NCBI GenBank assembly: GCA_002329485.1
Contig: DCTZ01000005.1
Location: forward strand, 24,146 to 88,145
Direction of reading: 5' to 3'
DNA from: Caryophanales bacterium UBA1427
GTDB lineage: Bacteria > Bacillota_I > Bacilli_A > ML615J-28 > CAG-313
DNA: 64,000 bases
Shown here piece after piece: positions 53,415 through 62,405 of the stretch. Below the pieces are notes generated by a model. That model saw only the letters and a program-made list of their open reading frames with translations, ran no database searches and was not told where the DNA came from. The position numbers and the translations under genes are program-made. Positions within the stretch are counted from its first letter, which is position 1. Every line of letters starts with the position of its first letter.

Positions 53415-54147
53415 TTTATTGGGATATGAAGGCTTGAAAATCATTCAGCGGCCGGATATATTCAATTTTTCCCTTGACTCGACGCTTCTGGCCTCGTTTG
53501 CGACGATTAACAAAGCCGATAAAATGATTGTTGATTTGGGGTGTGGCAATGCGCCCATTCCCCTTTTTTTGTCTCTTAGAACCAAGGCGAAAATCTACGG
53601 TATCGAAATTCAGCCGGAGATAGCGGATCTTGCCAAACGGAGCGTCGAATTGAACAAACTGGAAAACCAGATTACCATCCTCGAGGAAGACATCAAAAAC
53701 GCCTATCTTAAACTCGGGGTATCCTGTTTCGATGTCGTCACATGCAATCCTCCCTATTTTATATATAAGGAAACAAGCAATATCAACAAAAACGATTATC
53801 TGACGATTGCCCGCCACGAAGTCAAGATTACTTTGGCCGAAGTGTTGATCAGCGCCAATCGTCTTTTGAAAGAAGGCGGACGCCTGGCGATGGTGCACCG
53901 GACCGACCGGTTAATCGATGTATTGGATGCTTTCCGGAAATACGGCATCGAACCGAAGCGTCTCCGTTTCGTTTATCCGAAACAGTCTTCGAAGGAAAGT
54001 CTGATAATTTTGCTCGAAGGCATGAAAAGCAAAGGCAAAGGGAATCTTAAAGTCCTTCCTCCGCTTTATGTCTACAACGAAAACAATACTTATACCGACG
54101 AAATCCTGGAAATTTTTCGGTACCGCGGGGAGGTGGTGAAAAAGTGA
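53389..54147 (+). CDS. tRNA1(Val) (adenine37-N6)-methyltransferase-like protein (YabB/TrmN6)
   Basis: SAM-dependent methyltransferase, 252 residues. Motif I is IVDLGCGNAPIPLFLSL and the N6-adenine motif is VVTCNPPYF. Start region FNFSLDSTLLASFA is shared by YabB proteins. It overlaps ricT by 26 bases and its ribosome binding site is weak; ATG 53395 is an alternative start. In B. subtilis yabB also lies between yaaT/yabA and rsmI. Confidence 0.88.
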   Translation: MSMKEVINDLLGYEGLKIIQRPDIFNFSLDSTLLASFATINKADKMIVDLGCGNAPIPLFLSLRTKAKIYGIEIQPEIADLAKRSVELNKLENQITILEEDIKNAYLKLGVSCFDVVTCNPPYFIYKETSNINKNDYLTIARHEVKITLAEVLISANRLLKEGGRLAMVHRTDRLIDVLDAFRKYGIEPKRLRFVYPKQSSKESLIILLEGMKSKGKGNLKVLPPLYVYNENNTYTDEILEIFRYRGEVVKK

Positions 54148-55004
54148 AAAGACAAAAATCTTTCGCAAACGACAATGCCAAACTGTATATCGTCTCCACT
54201 CCCATCGGCAATTTGGAAGATATCACTTTACGAGCCATCAATACCCTGAAAACGGTTGATTTGATTTACTGCGAAGATACGAGAAACACCGTAAAACTCT
54301 TAAACCACTACGATATCAAAACCAAAATGAAAAGTTTCCATTTGTTTAACGAAAACGAAATAACGTCCGAAGTAATCGGACAAATCAAAAACGGACTGAA
54401 CATCGCCTTGGTGAGCGATGCGGGGAGTCCTTGCATCAGCGATCCCGGCTGGATTCTGGTAAGCGAAGCTATCAGAAACGATATCGACGTCATCGTCGTT
54501 CCAGGAGTAGTCGCCGGAATTACGGCTTTGGTTGCTTCCGGATTATCCACCGAACGGTTTACGTTTTACGGCTTTTTGTCCAGCAAACAAAAGAAAAGAA
54601 CGGAAGAACTAAAGGAATTGAAGAACCGCACCGAAACAGTAATTCTTTACGAAGCTCCCCATCGCATCAAAGCCACGCTTGAGGATATCGATGCGATAAT
54701 GCCGGAAAGACAAATCGTGCTTGCTCGGGAACTGACCAAAAAGTTTGAGGAATACTCTCGCGGAACCGCACGAGAAATTCTCGAAGAACTGGACGTTGTT
54801 AAAGGCGAAATGGTTATTGTTCTGGAAGGAAACAAAGAAACCGAAAAGGACGAAGAGCTGATTAACCTGAGCATCGAAGAACATTACCGGTTTTATCTTG
54901 ATCAGGGCATGGATAGTAAAACCGCTTTAAAGCAGGTTGCGACCGACCGGGGGATTCCGAAAAGAGATATATATCTGACAATGTTTAAAAAAGAAGCCAA
55001 ATGA
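54144..55004 (+). CDS. rsmI: 16S rRNA (cytidine1402-2'-O)-methyltransferase
   Basis: Methylates the ribose of C1402 in the decoding centre. The protein has 286 residues. Family blocks are LYIVSTPIGNLEDITLRAIN at the start, CEDTRNTVKLLNHYDI, LVSDAGSPCISDPGW and YEAPHRIKATLEDI. The GTG start is preceded by GGGGAGGTGG and overlaps yabB by four bases. Confidence 0.95.
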   Translation: MKRQKSFANDNAKLYIVSTPIGNLEDITLRAINTLKTVDLIYCEDTRNTVKLLNHYDIKTKMKSFHLFNENEITSEVIGQIKNGLNIALVSDAGSPCISDPGWILVSEAIRNDIDVIVVPGVVAGITALVASGLSTERFTFYGFLSSKQKKRTEELKELKNRTETVILYEAPHRIKATLEDIDAIMPERQIVLARELTKKFEEYSRGTAREILEELDVVKGEMVIVLEGNKETEKDEELINLSIEEHYRFYLDQGMDSKTALKQVATDRGIPKRDIYLTMFKKEAK

Positions 55005-55042
55005 AATCGAATTTATTTGATTTCACTAAGCTTCTTTTTTCG
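54992..55042 (+). terminator. Terminator after rsmI
   Basis: A long interrupted stem: GAAGC pairs with GCTTC, and TGAAATC with GATTTCA, followed by TTTTTT. It overlaps the last codons of rsmI. Confidence 0.75.
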
Positions 55043-55049
55043 TTTATAA

Positions 55050-56471
55050 TTATTTGAGTTTGCGAACAATTTCATAAATAGTTTCGACATCGGAATAGCT
55101 TTGCTTTATTCCTTTTTCGGTCACGGTCGTTTCTCTGCCTTTTCCGGTTACGAGGACAATGTCTCCGGGACCCGACATGGCAATCCCTAAAGAGATGGCG
55201 CTTTTCCGGTTTCCGATTTTGGAATAATTGGTTTTGGTAACTTCGGAAGTCATTTGGTCGATGATTTCTTCCGGGTTTTCGTCATACGGGTCTTCGGTCG
55301 TAAACACCACGTAATCCGCAAGCTCAGTGGCGATTTTTCCCATCAGCGGCCGCTTGGTCTGATCTTTGTTTCCAGTTGCCCCGCAAACGATAATCAGTTT
55401 ACCATCTGTCTTTTTTCTTGCTTCGGTTAACAGATTCGCGATGGCATTTGGCGTATGGGCAAAATCCACATATATATCCGCTTTGTCGACGGTCGCGATT
55501 TTTTCCAGTCTTCCGGGAACAACAGGGGTGTTTGCCAAGCGCTTTTTGATTACCGATAAAGGGATTTCTTCTTTCAAGGCAATGACGATTCCCGGCAAAG
55601 CATTTGCCAGATTGTAAAGTTCGGGTTTGTTCAGTTTGAACCCCTGATATAAATTGCTCCCTGCTTTTATGTCAAAGGTCAAATGGTTTTGTTTCCTTTC
55701 GATATTGATGGCTTGGAAGTCCGAAGGTTTTTCGATACTGTAAGTTATCAGGTTGCTAAAACTTTTAAAACGATTCGCATATATATCGTCTTTGTTGACT
55801 ATCGCCAGACCGTCAGGCTTAAGCTGTCTGAAAAGCCGAAACTTGGCCTCGAAGTATTCTTCCATCGATTTGTGGGTGTTTAAGTGTTCGTGGCTGAGGT
55901 TTGTGTATACCCCATAATCAAACCGGTAGGGTTCGATTCTTTTGCCGATGATTCCTTCGGAGGAAACTTCCATGGTGACGTGGGTGATCCCACGTTCTAC
56001 AAATTCGTGCAACAAGCGGTAGGATTCGGCAAGAAGAGGCGTAGTGAAAAGATTAAAGCGGGATTCATTTTGATAAAATATTCCCGTCGTTCCCATAACT
56101 GCCGTAGAAAAACGGCTCTTAAGCAAATGATCAATAATCGTGCAGGAAGTGGTTTTTCCGTCGGTTCCCGTGACACCCGTCAAAGTCAGGTTGTTGAAGG
56201 GTTCGCCGTAAAAGATTTTCAAAATACGCAACAGTTCCGAAAAAGGATTTTCTGCGACAACAACCGGAACCGTAGCTTGGTAATAAGGCGCATCCAAAAC
56301 AACCGCGCTTGCGCCTTTTTGCGTTGCTTCGATGATAAACTCATCGCCCTTGAAATGTTGTCCTTGTAACGGAACAAACAAAAAACCGGGTTGAACAAAA
56401 CGGGTGTCTGTTGCAATTCCGGTAATTTGTGCATCTTGATTAACTTGGGGAAACAGTTCTTTTAAACGCAC
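55050..56471 (-). CDS. murE: UDP-N-acetylmuramyl tripeptide synthetase MurE
   Basis: Adds the third amino acid to UDP-MurNAc-dipeptide in wall synthesis. The protein has 473 residues. ATP-binding GVTGTDGKTTSCTIIDHLL, then EVSSEGIIGKRIEPYRFDYG and NLSHEHLNTHKSMEEYF are typical. At the amino-acid selectivity site, where diaminopimelate enzymes have DNPR, this one has EDPY (in VVFTTEDPYDENPEE). So diaminopimelate is not the expected substrate; lysine, ornithine or another residue is possible. GTG start at 56471 with GGTGAA before it. It lies 39 bases downstream of the radical SAM gene. Confidence 0.9.
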   Translation of the reverse strand: MRLKELFPQVNQDAQITGIATDTRFVQPGFLFVPLQGQHFKGDEFIIEATQKGASAVVLDAPYYQATVPVVVAENPFSELLRILKIFYGEPFNNLTLTGVTGTDGKTTSCTIIDHLLKSRFSTAVMGTTGIFYQNESRFNLFTTPLLAESYRLLHEFVERGITHVTMEVSSEGIIGKRIEPYRFDYGVYTNLSHEHLNTHKSMEEYFEAKFRLFRQLKPDGLAIVNKDDIYANRFKSFSNLITYSIEKPSDFQAINIERKQNHLTFDIKAGSNLYQGFKLNKPELYNLANALPGIVIALKEEIPLSVIKKRLANTPVVPGRLEKIATVDKADIYVDFAHTPNAIANLLTEARKKTDGKLIIVCGATGNKDQTKRPLMGKIATELADYVVFTTEDPYDENPEEIIDQMTSEVTKTNYSKIGNRKSAISLGIAMSGPGDIVLVTGKGRETTVTEKGIKQSYSDVETIYEIVRKLK

Positions 56472-56510
56472 AAGAATTCACCGTCTATATTATATGGAGA
56501 ATTCCCGCGT

Positions 56511-58157
56511 TTAATGTAAAGGAATAAGAAAGGAAGTAGCCGTAAAGTTTTTGAAAAAGCAGATATATATTTCCTTTTCGCTTGTTACAATCAAACCGTT
56601 GCGATAGAAATCTTCTTTGGTAAAGGGTTTGATTTTATCTTCGACCAAAGGAAGTAGTTCGTGCTTTTCGATTATTTTAAAATCTTTCCACCATTTCTTC
56701 GGTCTGGTTTTCGCTTTGTCCAAATAATCCTGGATAACCAAAAAGGTTAGTTTTTCGGAATATCCGGGCAAGGTTTCACTCAGGAAGTTAGCGAATAAGC
56801 TGTACAGAGTGTCCCGCTGATAGGACGAAAAGGAAAACTTTTGATCCTGCAAATAACCGTAGAAAGCCAAAAAGAAGCGGTACCAGGAAGCAATCAAGCG
56901 GTTTAGAAAGAGAAAATCCAAAGTCTTGGGAAACCATTTGGAGTTGTAAATTTTGTTCAAAACGAACTCGACTTTCTTGATTTCGCTTAAGTCGTTTTCG
57001 CTTAACAGATTGTTTCTGATAATTTCGTACGGGGGAATTTTGTGGTATTTGTAGCCGAATTCATCAACCAAATCAAGCATCCTGGTACCTCTCAAAAACT
57101 TCAGAAAGCCCAGCTGCAACTCGGTAGGTCGCCAGGAAATGACCTCATCAAAGGAAAAAATTGCGGATTCTTTGGTCTCAAAAGGCAGTCCAACAATGAG
57201 GTCAAGGTGCAGTTCGATGTTGGAATTTTGTCTCAAAGCTAGGATATTTTTCTTTAGCAATTGCATGTCCTGTCTGCGATTTACGGCTGCGTTTACCCTG
57301 TCGTTTGTCGATTGAATTCCGATTTCAAAACGGATAAAACGCTGCTTTACGGTCAATAAATAACCGATTACCTCTTTGTCCAAAAGGTCGGCCACGATTT
57401 CGAACTGAAAAACCGATTCGATGTTTTCGCTTTCGATCAATTTTAGAATGGTTAGAAAATACTTTTTGTTGATATTGAAGGTACGGTCCAAAAATTTGAC
57501 AACGGGAACCCGCGCTTCGATGGCGTTTCTGATAATGTTGACAACATCCTCAAGCGGAAAAAAGCGGACCCGTTTTTCTGCCGAGGAAAGGCAGTAACTG
57601 CAGTTAAACGGACAACCCCTGCTCGATTCGAGATACAATATCCGTTTTTGGTAATCGGTAACGGTTAAAGGGGCAATTTTGATTTTGTTTAAATCGGCCA
57701 ATACCATCGGGGTTGCGATCAGTTTTCCGTCTCGGATAAAGGATAACGAAGGAACCGAAGCCAAAACGGGTTCGTTTATTTCTTCGTTTAGAACCTTAAG
57801 GAGTCTGTCGAACGCCACTTCGCCTTCGCCTCTGATCAAAAAGTCGGCTTTGGTTTCGTTCAGAAAATACTCCGCATCGTAACTTACTTCCGGTCCTCCC
57901 AAAAGAATTTTGATATGGGGATGATAGGTTTTAAAAAGCCGGGTTAACTTGGTTACCAAAGTAATATTCCACAAATAACAGCTGAAGCCGATTAACCCCG
58001 GGTTTTCCCCGATGATGGCGTGATAAATTTTGTCAATGCTTTCTTTGATTGTGAATTCCAGCACTTTTACTTCGTAGGATGTATTTGCTTTTAATTGGTA
58101 CAAAGCGATGGACGGATGGATGTATTTGGCATTGATTCCGACAAGAACGGTTTTCAT
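56511..58157 (-). CDS. B12-binding-domain radical SAM protein, DUF4080 type
   Basis: The protein has 548 residues. An N-terminal cobalamin-binding-like domain (about 1-140, with VLVGINAKYIHPSIALYQLK and IKILLGGPEVSYDAEYF) is followed by a radical SAM domain with the cluster motif CPFNCSYC (CxxxCxxC). The C-terminal part (about 360-548) resembles the DUF4080 extension. Cobalamin binding is not certain: the DxHxxG motif is not seen. Substrate unknown. An extended -10 (TGGTATACT) lies upstream on the minus strand, and murE follows in the same direction. Confidence 0.8.
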   Translation of the reverse strand: MKTVLVGINAKYIHPSIALYQLKANTSYEVKVLEFTIKESIDKIYHAIIGENPGLIGFSCYLWNITLVTKLTRLFKTYHPHIKILLGGPEVSYDAEYFLNETKADFLIRGEGEVAFDRLLKVLNEEINEPVLASVPSLSFIRDGKLIATPMVLADLNKIKIAPLTVTDYQKRILYLESSRGCPFNCSYCLSSAEKRVRFFPLEDVVNIIRNAIEARVPVVKFLDRTFNINKKYFLTILKLIESENIESVFQFEIVADLLDKEVIGYLLTVKQRFIRFEIGIQSTNDRVNAAVNRRQDMQLLKKNILALRQNSNIELHLDLIVGLPFETKESAIFSFDEVISWRPTELQLGFLKFLRGTRMLDLVDEFGYKYHKIPPYEIIRNNLLSENDLSEIKKVEFVLNKIYNSKWFPKTLDFLFLNRLIASWYRFFLAFYGYLQDQKFSFSSYQRDTLYSLFANFLSETLPGYSEKLTFLVIQDYLDKAKTRPKKWWKDFKIIEKHELLPLVEDKIKPFTKEDFYRNGLIVTSEKEIYICFFKNFTATSFLIPLH

Positions 58158-58320
58158 ACTAATTACCTCGAAAATAGTATACCATATTTGACCGATTAAT
58201 TGTTTTTTATTGCCACAGGGAGCGAATTTGGTGATACGACTTTGAAAATCGGGTTAAAATAATGGAAACGTATTCACCGAAAAATTGAAAATTCCGAAGA
58301 AAATCACTTGATAATATTAT

Positions 58321-58349
58321 TTGCATAATCGGGTAAGTTGTGCTATAAT
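58321..58349 (+). promoter_or_regulatory. Promoter of nifJ
   Basis: TTGCAT (58321-58326), 17 bases, perfect TATAAT (58344-58349) with TGC before it. The stretch 58158-58320 upstream holds no gene or clear structured RNA. Confidence 0.8.
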
Positions 58350-58398
58350 AAGACAGTATACGACTAATGTTGAAAAAATATTCGTAAGGAGGAATATA

Positions 58399-61300
58399 AT
58401 GTCGAAAAAAGTTTTCCACTCAATGGATGGGAATCAAGCAGCGGCTTATGTAGCTTATGCCTTTACTGAGGTAGCAGGTATATATCCTATTACACCATCT
58501 TCACCGATGGCGGAGTATGCGGAAGAATGGGCAGCCCAAGGAAAGAAAAACCTCTTTGGCGTTCCTGTTAAAATCGTGGAAATGCAATCCGAAGCAGGTG
58601 CTGCGGGAACAGTTCACGGTTCCCTGCAATCGGGCGCATTGACCACAACCTTTACCGCAAGCCAAGGTTTACTGCTTAAAATTCCTAATATGTATAAAAT
58701 TGCCGGTGAATTGTTGCCAGGTGTAATCCATGTTTCGGCCCGCAGCATTGCTGCACAGGCACTATCGATTTTCGGTGACCAACAAGACGTTATGGCAGCC
58801 CGTCAAACCGGTTTTGCCATGCTTGCAACTTCCAGCGTTCAGGAAATCATGGACCTTGCAGGAGTTGCGCACCTAGCTGCAATCAAATCCAGCGTACCGT
58901 TTTTACATTTCTTTGATGGCTTCAGAACCAGCCATGAAATTCAAAAAATCGAAGTCTTGGACTACGAAGTCTTTGACAAATTGCTTGACAGAGAAGCGGT
59001 TGCGAAATTCAGACAACGTGCCCTCAGTTTTGAACATCCAGTAACCAGAGGTTCATCTCAAAACGAAGACATATATTTCCAAACACGCGAAGTAGCAAAC
59101 AAGTATTATGAAGCTGTTCTTGACATTGTCAATGATTACATGAAGGAAATCTCCAAAATCACCGGTCGGAATTATGCTCCGTTCGTTTACTACGGTGCCA
59201 AAGACGCAACCGATATTATCGTTGCGATGGGTTCCGTAACCGAAACAATCAAATCTGTTGTCGATTATCTCAACAAACAAGGTCGCAAGACCGGTTGCTT
59301 GGTTGTTCATCTGTATCGTCCGTTCTCAACCAAATATTTGTTTAACGTCTTGCCGAAGACCGTTGAACGCGTAGCGGTACTTGACAGAACCAAAGAACCA
59401 GGCTCCATCGGCGAACCGTTGTATTTGGACGTCAAAGCGGCTTTCTACAATAAAGAAAATGCTCCGTATATCATCGGCGGACGTTACGGCTTATCCAGCA
59501 AGGATACGACTCCGGCCCAGATTATTGCGGTATTCGATCATTTGGCTAAGAAAGGACATGACGGTTTCACCATCGGTATCAACGATGACGTAACCAATTT
59601 AAGCCTTCCTGCCGGAAAAGAAATCAGAATCCATGAAGACGTTACCGAACTGATTTTCTACGGACTCGGAAGCGACGGAACCGTCGGTGCCAACAAGAAC
59701 ACCATCAAGATCATCGGCGAAAAGACCGACCTCTACGGTCAAGCTTATTTTGCCTATGACTCGAAGAAGAGCGGGGGCGTAACAAGATCCCACTTGCGTT
59801 TCGGCAAGAATCCGATTCAGATGCCTTACCTCGTAACGCTTGCGGACTTCATCAGCTGCAGCTTGGATACCTATGTTCGCAAATACGACATGCTTAAGTA
59901 CTTGAAAGACGGAGGAACCTTCTTACTCAACACCGTAAGAAAACCGGACGAAATCGAAGCTTTCCTGCCAAATCATTTCAAGAAAAAATTAGCCGAAAAG
60001 CATGCGAAATTCTATATTATTGATGCGGTCAACCTAGCCGTGGAAATCGGTTTGGGTCACCGTACCAATACAATTCTCCAATCAGCCTTCTTTAAACTGA
60101 ACGAACAAATTCTGCCGTATGAACAGGCAAAACAAGAAATGAAGAATTTTGCCGAAAAGAGTTATTCGCGCAAAGGCCGCGAAATTGTCGAACTCAACTT
60201 CAAAGCCATCGATAAAGGCGCCGAAGGTCTAATCGAAATCCCTGTCAAACCGGAATGGGTGAACCTGCCGGGCGACGACGATTTCGAAAGCGAAGACCGT
60301 CCGGATTTCGTTAAGAACATTGCCGACGAAATCAATGCCATGAACGGCGGCGAATTACCTGTTTCCGCATTCCTCGATTACGCCGACGGAACTATGCCTA
60401 ACGGCGCAGCCGCATATGAAAAACGTTCCATCGCCAACTTCGTTCCGGAATGGAATCCGGAAAACTGTATCCAATGTAACCAATGCTCGTTCGTTTGTCC
60501 TCATGCCGTAATCAGACCGTTCCTGGCTACAGACGAAGAAATGAAAAATGCTCCGGAAGGCACTATCGTGCTTAACGCTACCGGCAAAGGCTTGGAAGGC
60601 TTGCATTACTCTATCCAGATTTCGACTTACGACTGCACGGGTTGCGAATCCTGCGTCAACATCTGCCCGGGCAGAAAAGGCGAAAAGGCTCTCAAGATGG
60701 TTCCGATCGAAGAAGCAATCGAAAAAGGCCAACCGAACAGAGCTTCCTACTTCTTCAACAACGTTACTTACAAAGATTCGCTTGTCGACAAGACGCAAAG
60801 CGCCAAGAACAGCCAATTCGCACAACCGTTGTTTGAATTCTCTGGTGCCTGCGCAGGCTGCGGCGAAACTTCCTATATCAAACTTGCCACTCAATTGTTC
60901 GGTGACCGGATGGTAATCGCCAATGCCACAGGCTGCTCGTCGATTTACGGCGGAAGCTATCCTTCAACCGTTTATACCAAGAACGCCAAGGGCGTAGGAC
61001 CTGCATGGGCCAACTCGCTCTTCGAAGACAATGCCGAATTCGGTTTCGGTATGAAAATTGCCTCCGAAGCATTGCGCGACCAAATCCAGGTTTTGATGGA
61101 ACAGGCTATCGAAAAGAACGAACTACCGGAAATGCAGCCGTTGTTTGAAAAATGGATGCAAAACAGAAACAGTTCCGAAATCACCAAAGAAGTTCGCGAC
61201 GAATTGGTTCCTCTCCTTGAAAAATCGAATAACCCAATCGCCAAACGCATTTTCGAACTCAAAGACAATCTTGTCAAACGTTCGCAATGGATTATCGGCG

Positions 61301-61941
61301 GCGACGGCTGGGCTTATGATATCGGTTACGGAGGATTGGACCACGTTATCGCCAACAACGAAGATGTCAATATCCTGGTTCTCGATACCGAAGTTTATTC
61401 CAACACAGGCGGTCAATCTTCGAAATCCAGCCAAACCGGTTCGATTGCCAAATTCACGGCTGCCGGTAAACACGGTAAGAAGAAAGACTTAGCCGCAATC
61501 GCCATGAGTTACGGCCATGTCTATGTTGCCTACATCGCTCACGGCGCAAGCCAAGCCCAAATGCTCAAGGCAATGAAAGAAGCTGAAAGTTATCCGGGAC
61601 CATCCCTAATCATCGCTTACTCTCCATGTATTTCCCATGGTCTTCGCGAAGGTATGGGCAAAGCCCAACAACAGGCCAAGCTTGCTGTTGAATGCGGATA
61701 CTGGACATTGCTCCGTTACGACCCGCGTTTAGCCGAAGAAGGCAAGAACCCATTGCAAATCGACTCGAAAGAACCGAACTGGGATCTGTACAACACCTTC
61801 CTGATGAGCGAAACACGTTATGCTCAATTGAAACAAATCAATCCGACCGAAGCCAACTACCTGCTTGAACAAAACATGAAAGAAGCACAAAAACGTTACA
61901 GGAATTATGTCCGTTTGGCTTCATTGGATTACTCCAAATAA
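58399..61941 (+). CDS. nifJ: Pyruvate:ferredoxin (flavodoxin) oxidoreductase
   Basis: Converts pyruvate and CoA to acetyl-CoA, CO2 and reduced ferredoxin or flavodoxin, the main pyruvate-oxidising step of many anaerobes. The protein has 1180 residues, the single-chain homodimer form. Domain I starts FHSMDGNQAAAYVAYAFTEV with YPITPSSPMAE. The ferredoxin-like insert has two 4Fe-4S motifs: CIQCNQCSFVCPHAVI and CTGCESCVNICPG. The thiamine diphosphate domain has CAGCGETSYIKL, NATGCSSIYGG and GGDGWAYDIGYGGLD, with Cys ligands of the third cluster. ATG 58399 follows AAGGAGG; the frame is open upstream through the promoter. Highly expressed-type codon use and consensus promoter suggest a major enzyme. 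Confidence 0.97.
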   Translation: MSKKVFHSMDGNQAAAYVAYAFTEVAGIYPITPSSPMAEYAEEWAAQGKKNLFGVPVKIVEMQSEAGAAGTVHGSLQSGALTTTFTASQGLLLKIPNMYKIAGELLPGVIHVSARSIAAQALSIFGDQQDVMAARQTGFAMLATSSVQEIMDLAGVAHLAAIKSSVPFLHFFDGFRTSHEIQKIEVLDYEVFDKLLDREAVAKFRQRALSFEHPVTRGSSQNEDIYFQTREVANKYYEAVLDIVNDYMKEISKITGRNYAPFVYYGAKDATDIIVAMGSVTETIKSVVDYLNKQGRKTGCLVVHLYRPFSTKYLFNVLPKTVERVAVLDRTKEPGSIGEPLYLDVKAAFYNKENAPYIIGGRYGLSSKDTTPAQIIAVFDHLAKKGHDGFTIGINDDVTNLSLPAGKEIRIHEDVTELIFYGLGSDGTVGANKNTIKIIGEKTDLYGQAYFAYDSKKSGGVTRSHLRFGKNPIQMPYLVTLADFISCSLDTYVRKYDMLKYLKDGGTFLLNTVRKPDEIEAFLPNHFKKKLAEKHAKFYIIDAVNLAVEIGLGHRTNTILQSAFFKLNEQILPYEQAKQEMKNFAEKSYSRKGREIVELNFKAIDKGAEGLIEIPVKPEWVNLPGDDDFESEDRPDFVKNIADEINAMNGGELPVSAFLDYADGTMPNGAAAYEKRSIANFVPEWNPENCIQCNQCSFVCPHAVIRPFLATDEEMKNAPEGTIVLNATGKGLEGLHYSIQISTYDCTGCESCVNICPGRKGEKALKMVPIEEAIEKGQPNRASYFFNNVTYKDSLVDKTQSAKNSQFAQPLFEFSGACAGCGETSYIKLATQLFGDRMVIANATGCSSIYGGSYPSTVYTKNAKGVGPAWANSLFEDNAEFGFGMKIASEALRDQIQVLMEQAIEKNELPEMQPLFEKWMQNRNSSEITKEVRDELVPLLEKSNNPIAKRIFELKDNLVKRSQWIIGGDGWAYDIGYGGLDHVIANNEDVNILVLDTEVYSNTGGQSSKSSQTGSIAKFTAAGKHGKKKDLAAIAMSYGHVYVAYIAHGASQAQMLKAMKEAESYPGPSLIIAYSPCISHGLREGMGKAQQQAKLAVECGYWTLLRYDPRLAEEGKNPLQIDSKEPNWDLYNTFLMSETRYAQLKQINPTEANYLLEQNMKEAQKRYRNYVRLASLDYSK

Positions 61942-61952
61942 TTTGATTGAAA

Positions 61953-61981
61953 TAAAGGGGGCCAAACAGCCCCCTTTTTTT
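61953..61981 (+). terminator. Terminator after nifJ
   Basis: AAGGGGGC (61955-61962) / GCCCCCTT (61969-61976) with a run of T residues. Confidence 0.9.
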
Positions 61982-62009
61982 CATGCCCGAATTTTTAAAA
62001 TTAATTGAT

Positions 62010-62038
62010 TTGTCATTTTCCTTTCTTTCGTGTATAAT
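62010..62038 (+). promoter_or_regulatory. Promoter of the WDAWHPGW-repeat membrane protein
   Basis: TTGTCA (62010-62015), 17 bases, perfect TATAAT (62033-62038). Confidence 0.8.
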
Positions 62039-62101
62039 ATGGCTATATATAGTCTTATCGGAGATAATTAAAAAGATTATCGGACAAAGGAGGTCCTATA
62101 G

Positions 62102-62395
62102 ATGGTAAAAAGAAAAATAGTTGCGGTTACGCCGCTTGTGGCAACTTTGGCATTTTTGATGCTCGGGTTTATTTGGGATGCCTGGCATCCGGGTTGGATC
62201 GTGTTTTTATCCATTCCGGTCGTGGGCACAATCGAAAAACTGACGCGCAAAAACCTGAAAGCCAAAATTGTATCCCTGACGTTTTTATTCTGTCTGATTG
62301 CTTTCTTCGTCATCGGTTTCGTTTGGGACGCTTGGCATCCGGGTTGGCTTGTGTTCTTTATGATACCGATTGTGTCGACACTGCTTTATGCATAG
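62102..62395 (+). CDS. Small membrane protein with two WDAWHPGW repeats
   Basis: The protein has 97 residues made of two similar halves. Each has a hydrophobic helix, then GF-W-DAWHPGW-VF and a second hydrophobic stretch: GFIWDAWHPGWIVFLSIPVV (about 21-40) and GFVWDAWHPGWLVFFMIPIV (about 72-91). Four membrane segments are likely, with the conserved Trp/Asp/His loops on the same face. A strong AAAGGAGG precedes the ATG. The function is not known; it could bind a ligand or metal through the His and Asp. The next gene starts 10 bases later and is probably co-transcribed. Confidence 0.75.
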   Translation: MVKRKIVAVTPLVATLAFLMLGFIWDAWHPGWIVFLSIPVVGTIEKLTRKNLKAKIVSLTFLFCLIAFFVIGFVWDAWHPGWLVFFMIPIVSTLLYA

Positions 62396-62405
62396 GATAG
62401 AATAA

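Noticed and set aside
58158..58320. Possible riboswitch upstream of nifJ
   Set aside because: The stretch lies upstream of the nifJ promoter rather than in its leader, and no conserved fold or terminator was seen.
19041..62060. Frequent ATATAT words inside coding regions, often at Tyr-Ile or Ile-Tyr codons
   Set aside because: The word is common by chance at this base composition, and no regular spacing or strand bias was noticed. A codon-pair count over the whole genome would be needed before calling it a signal.
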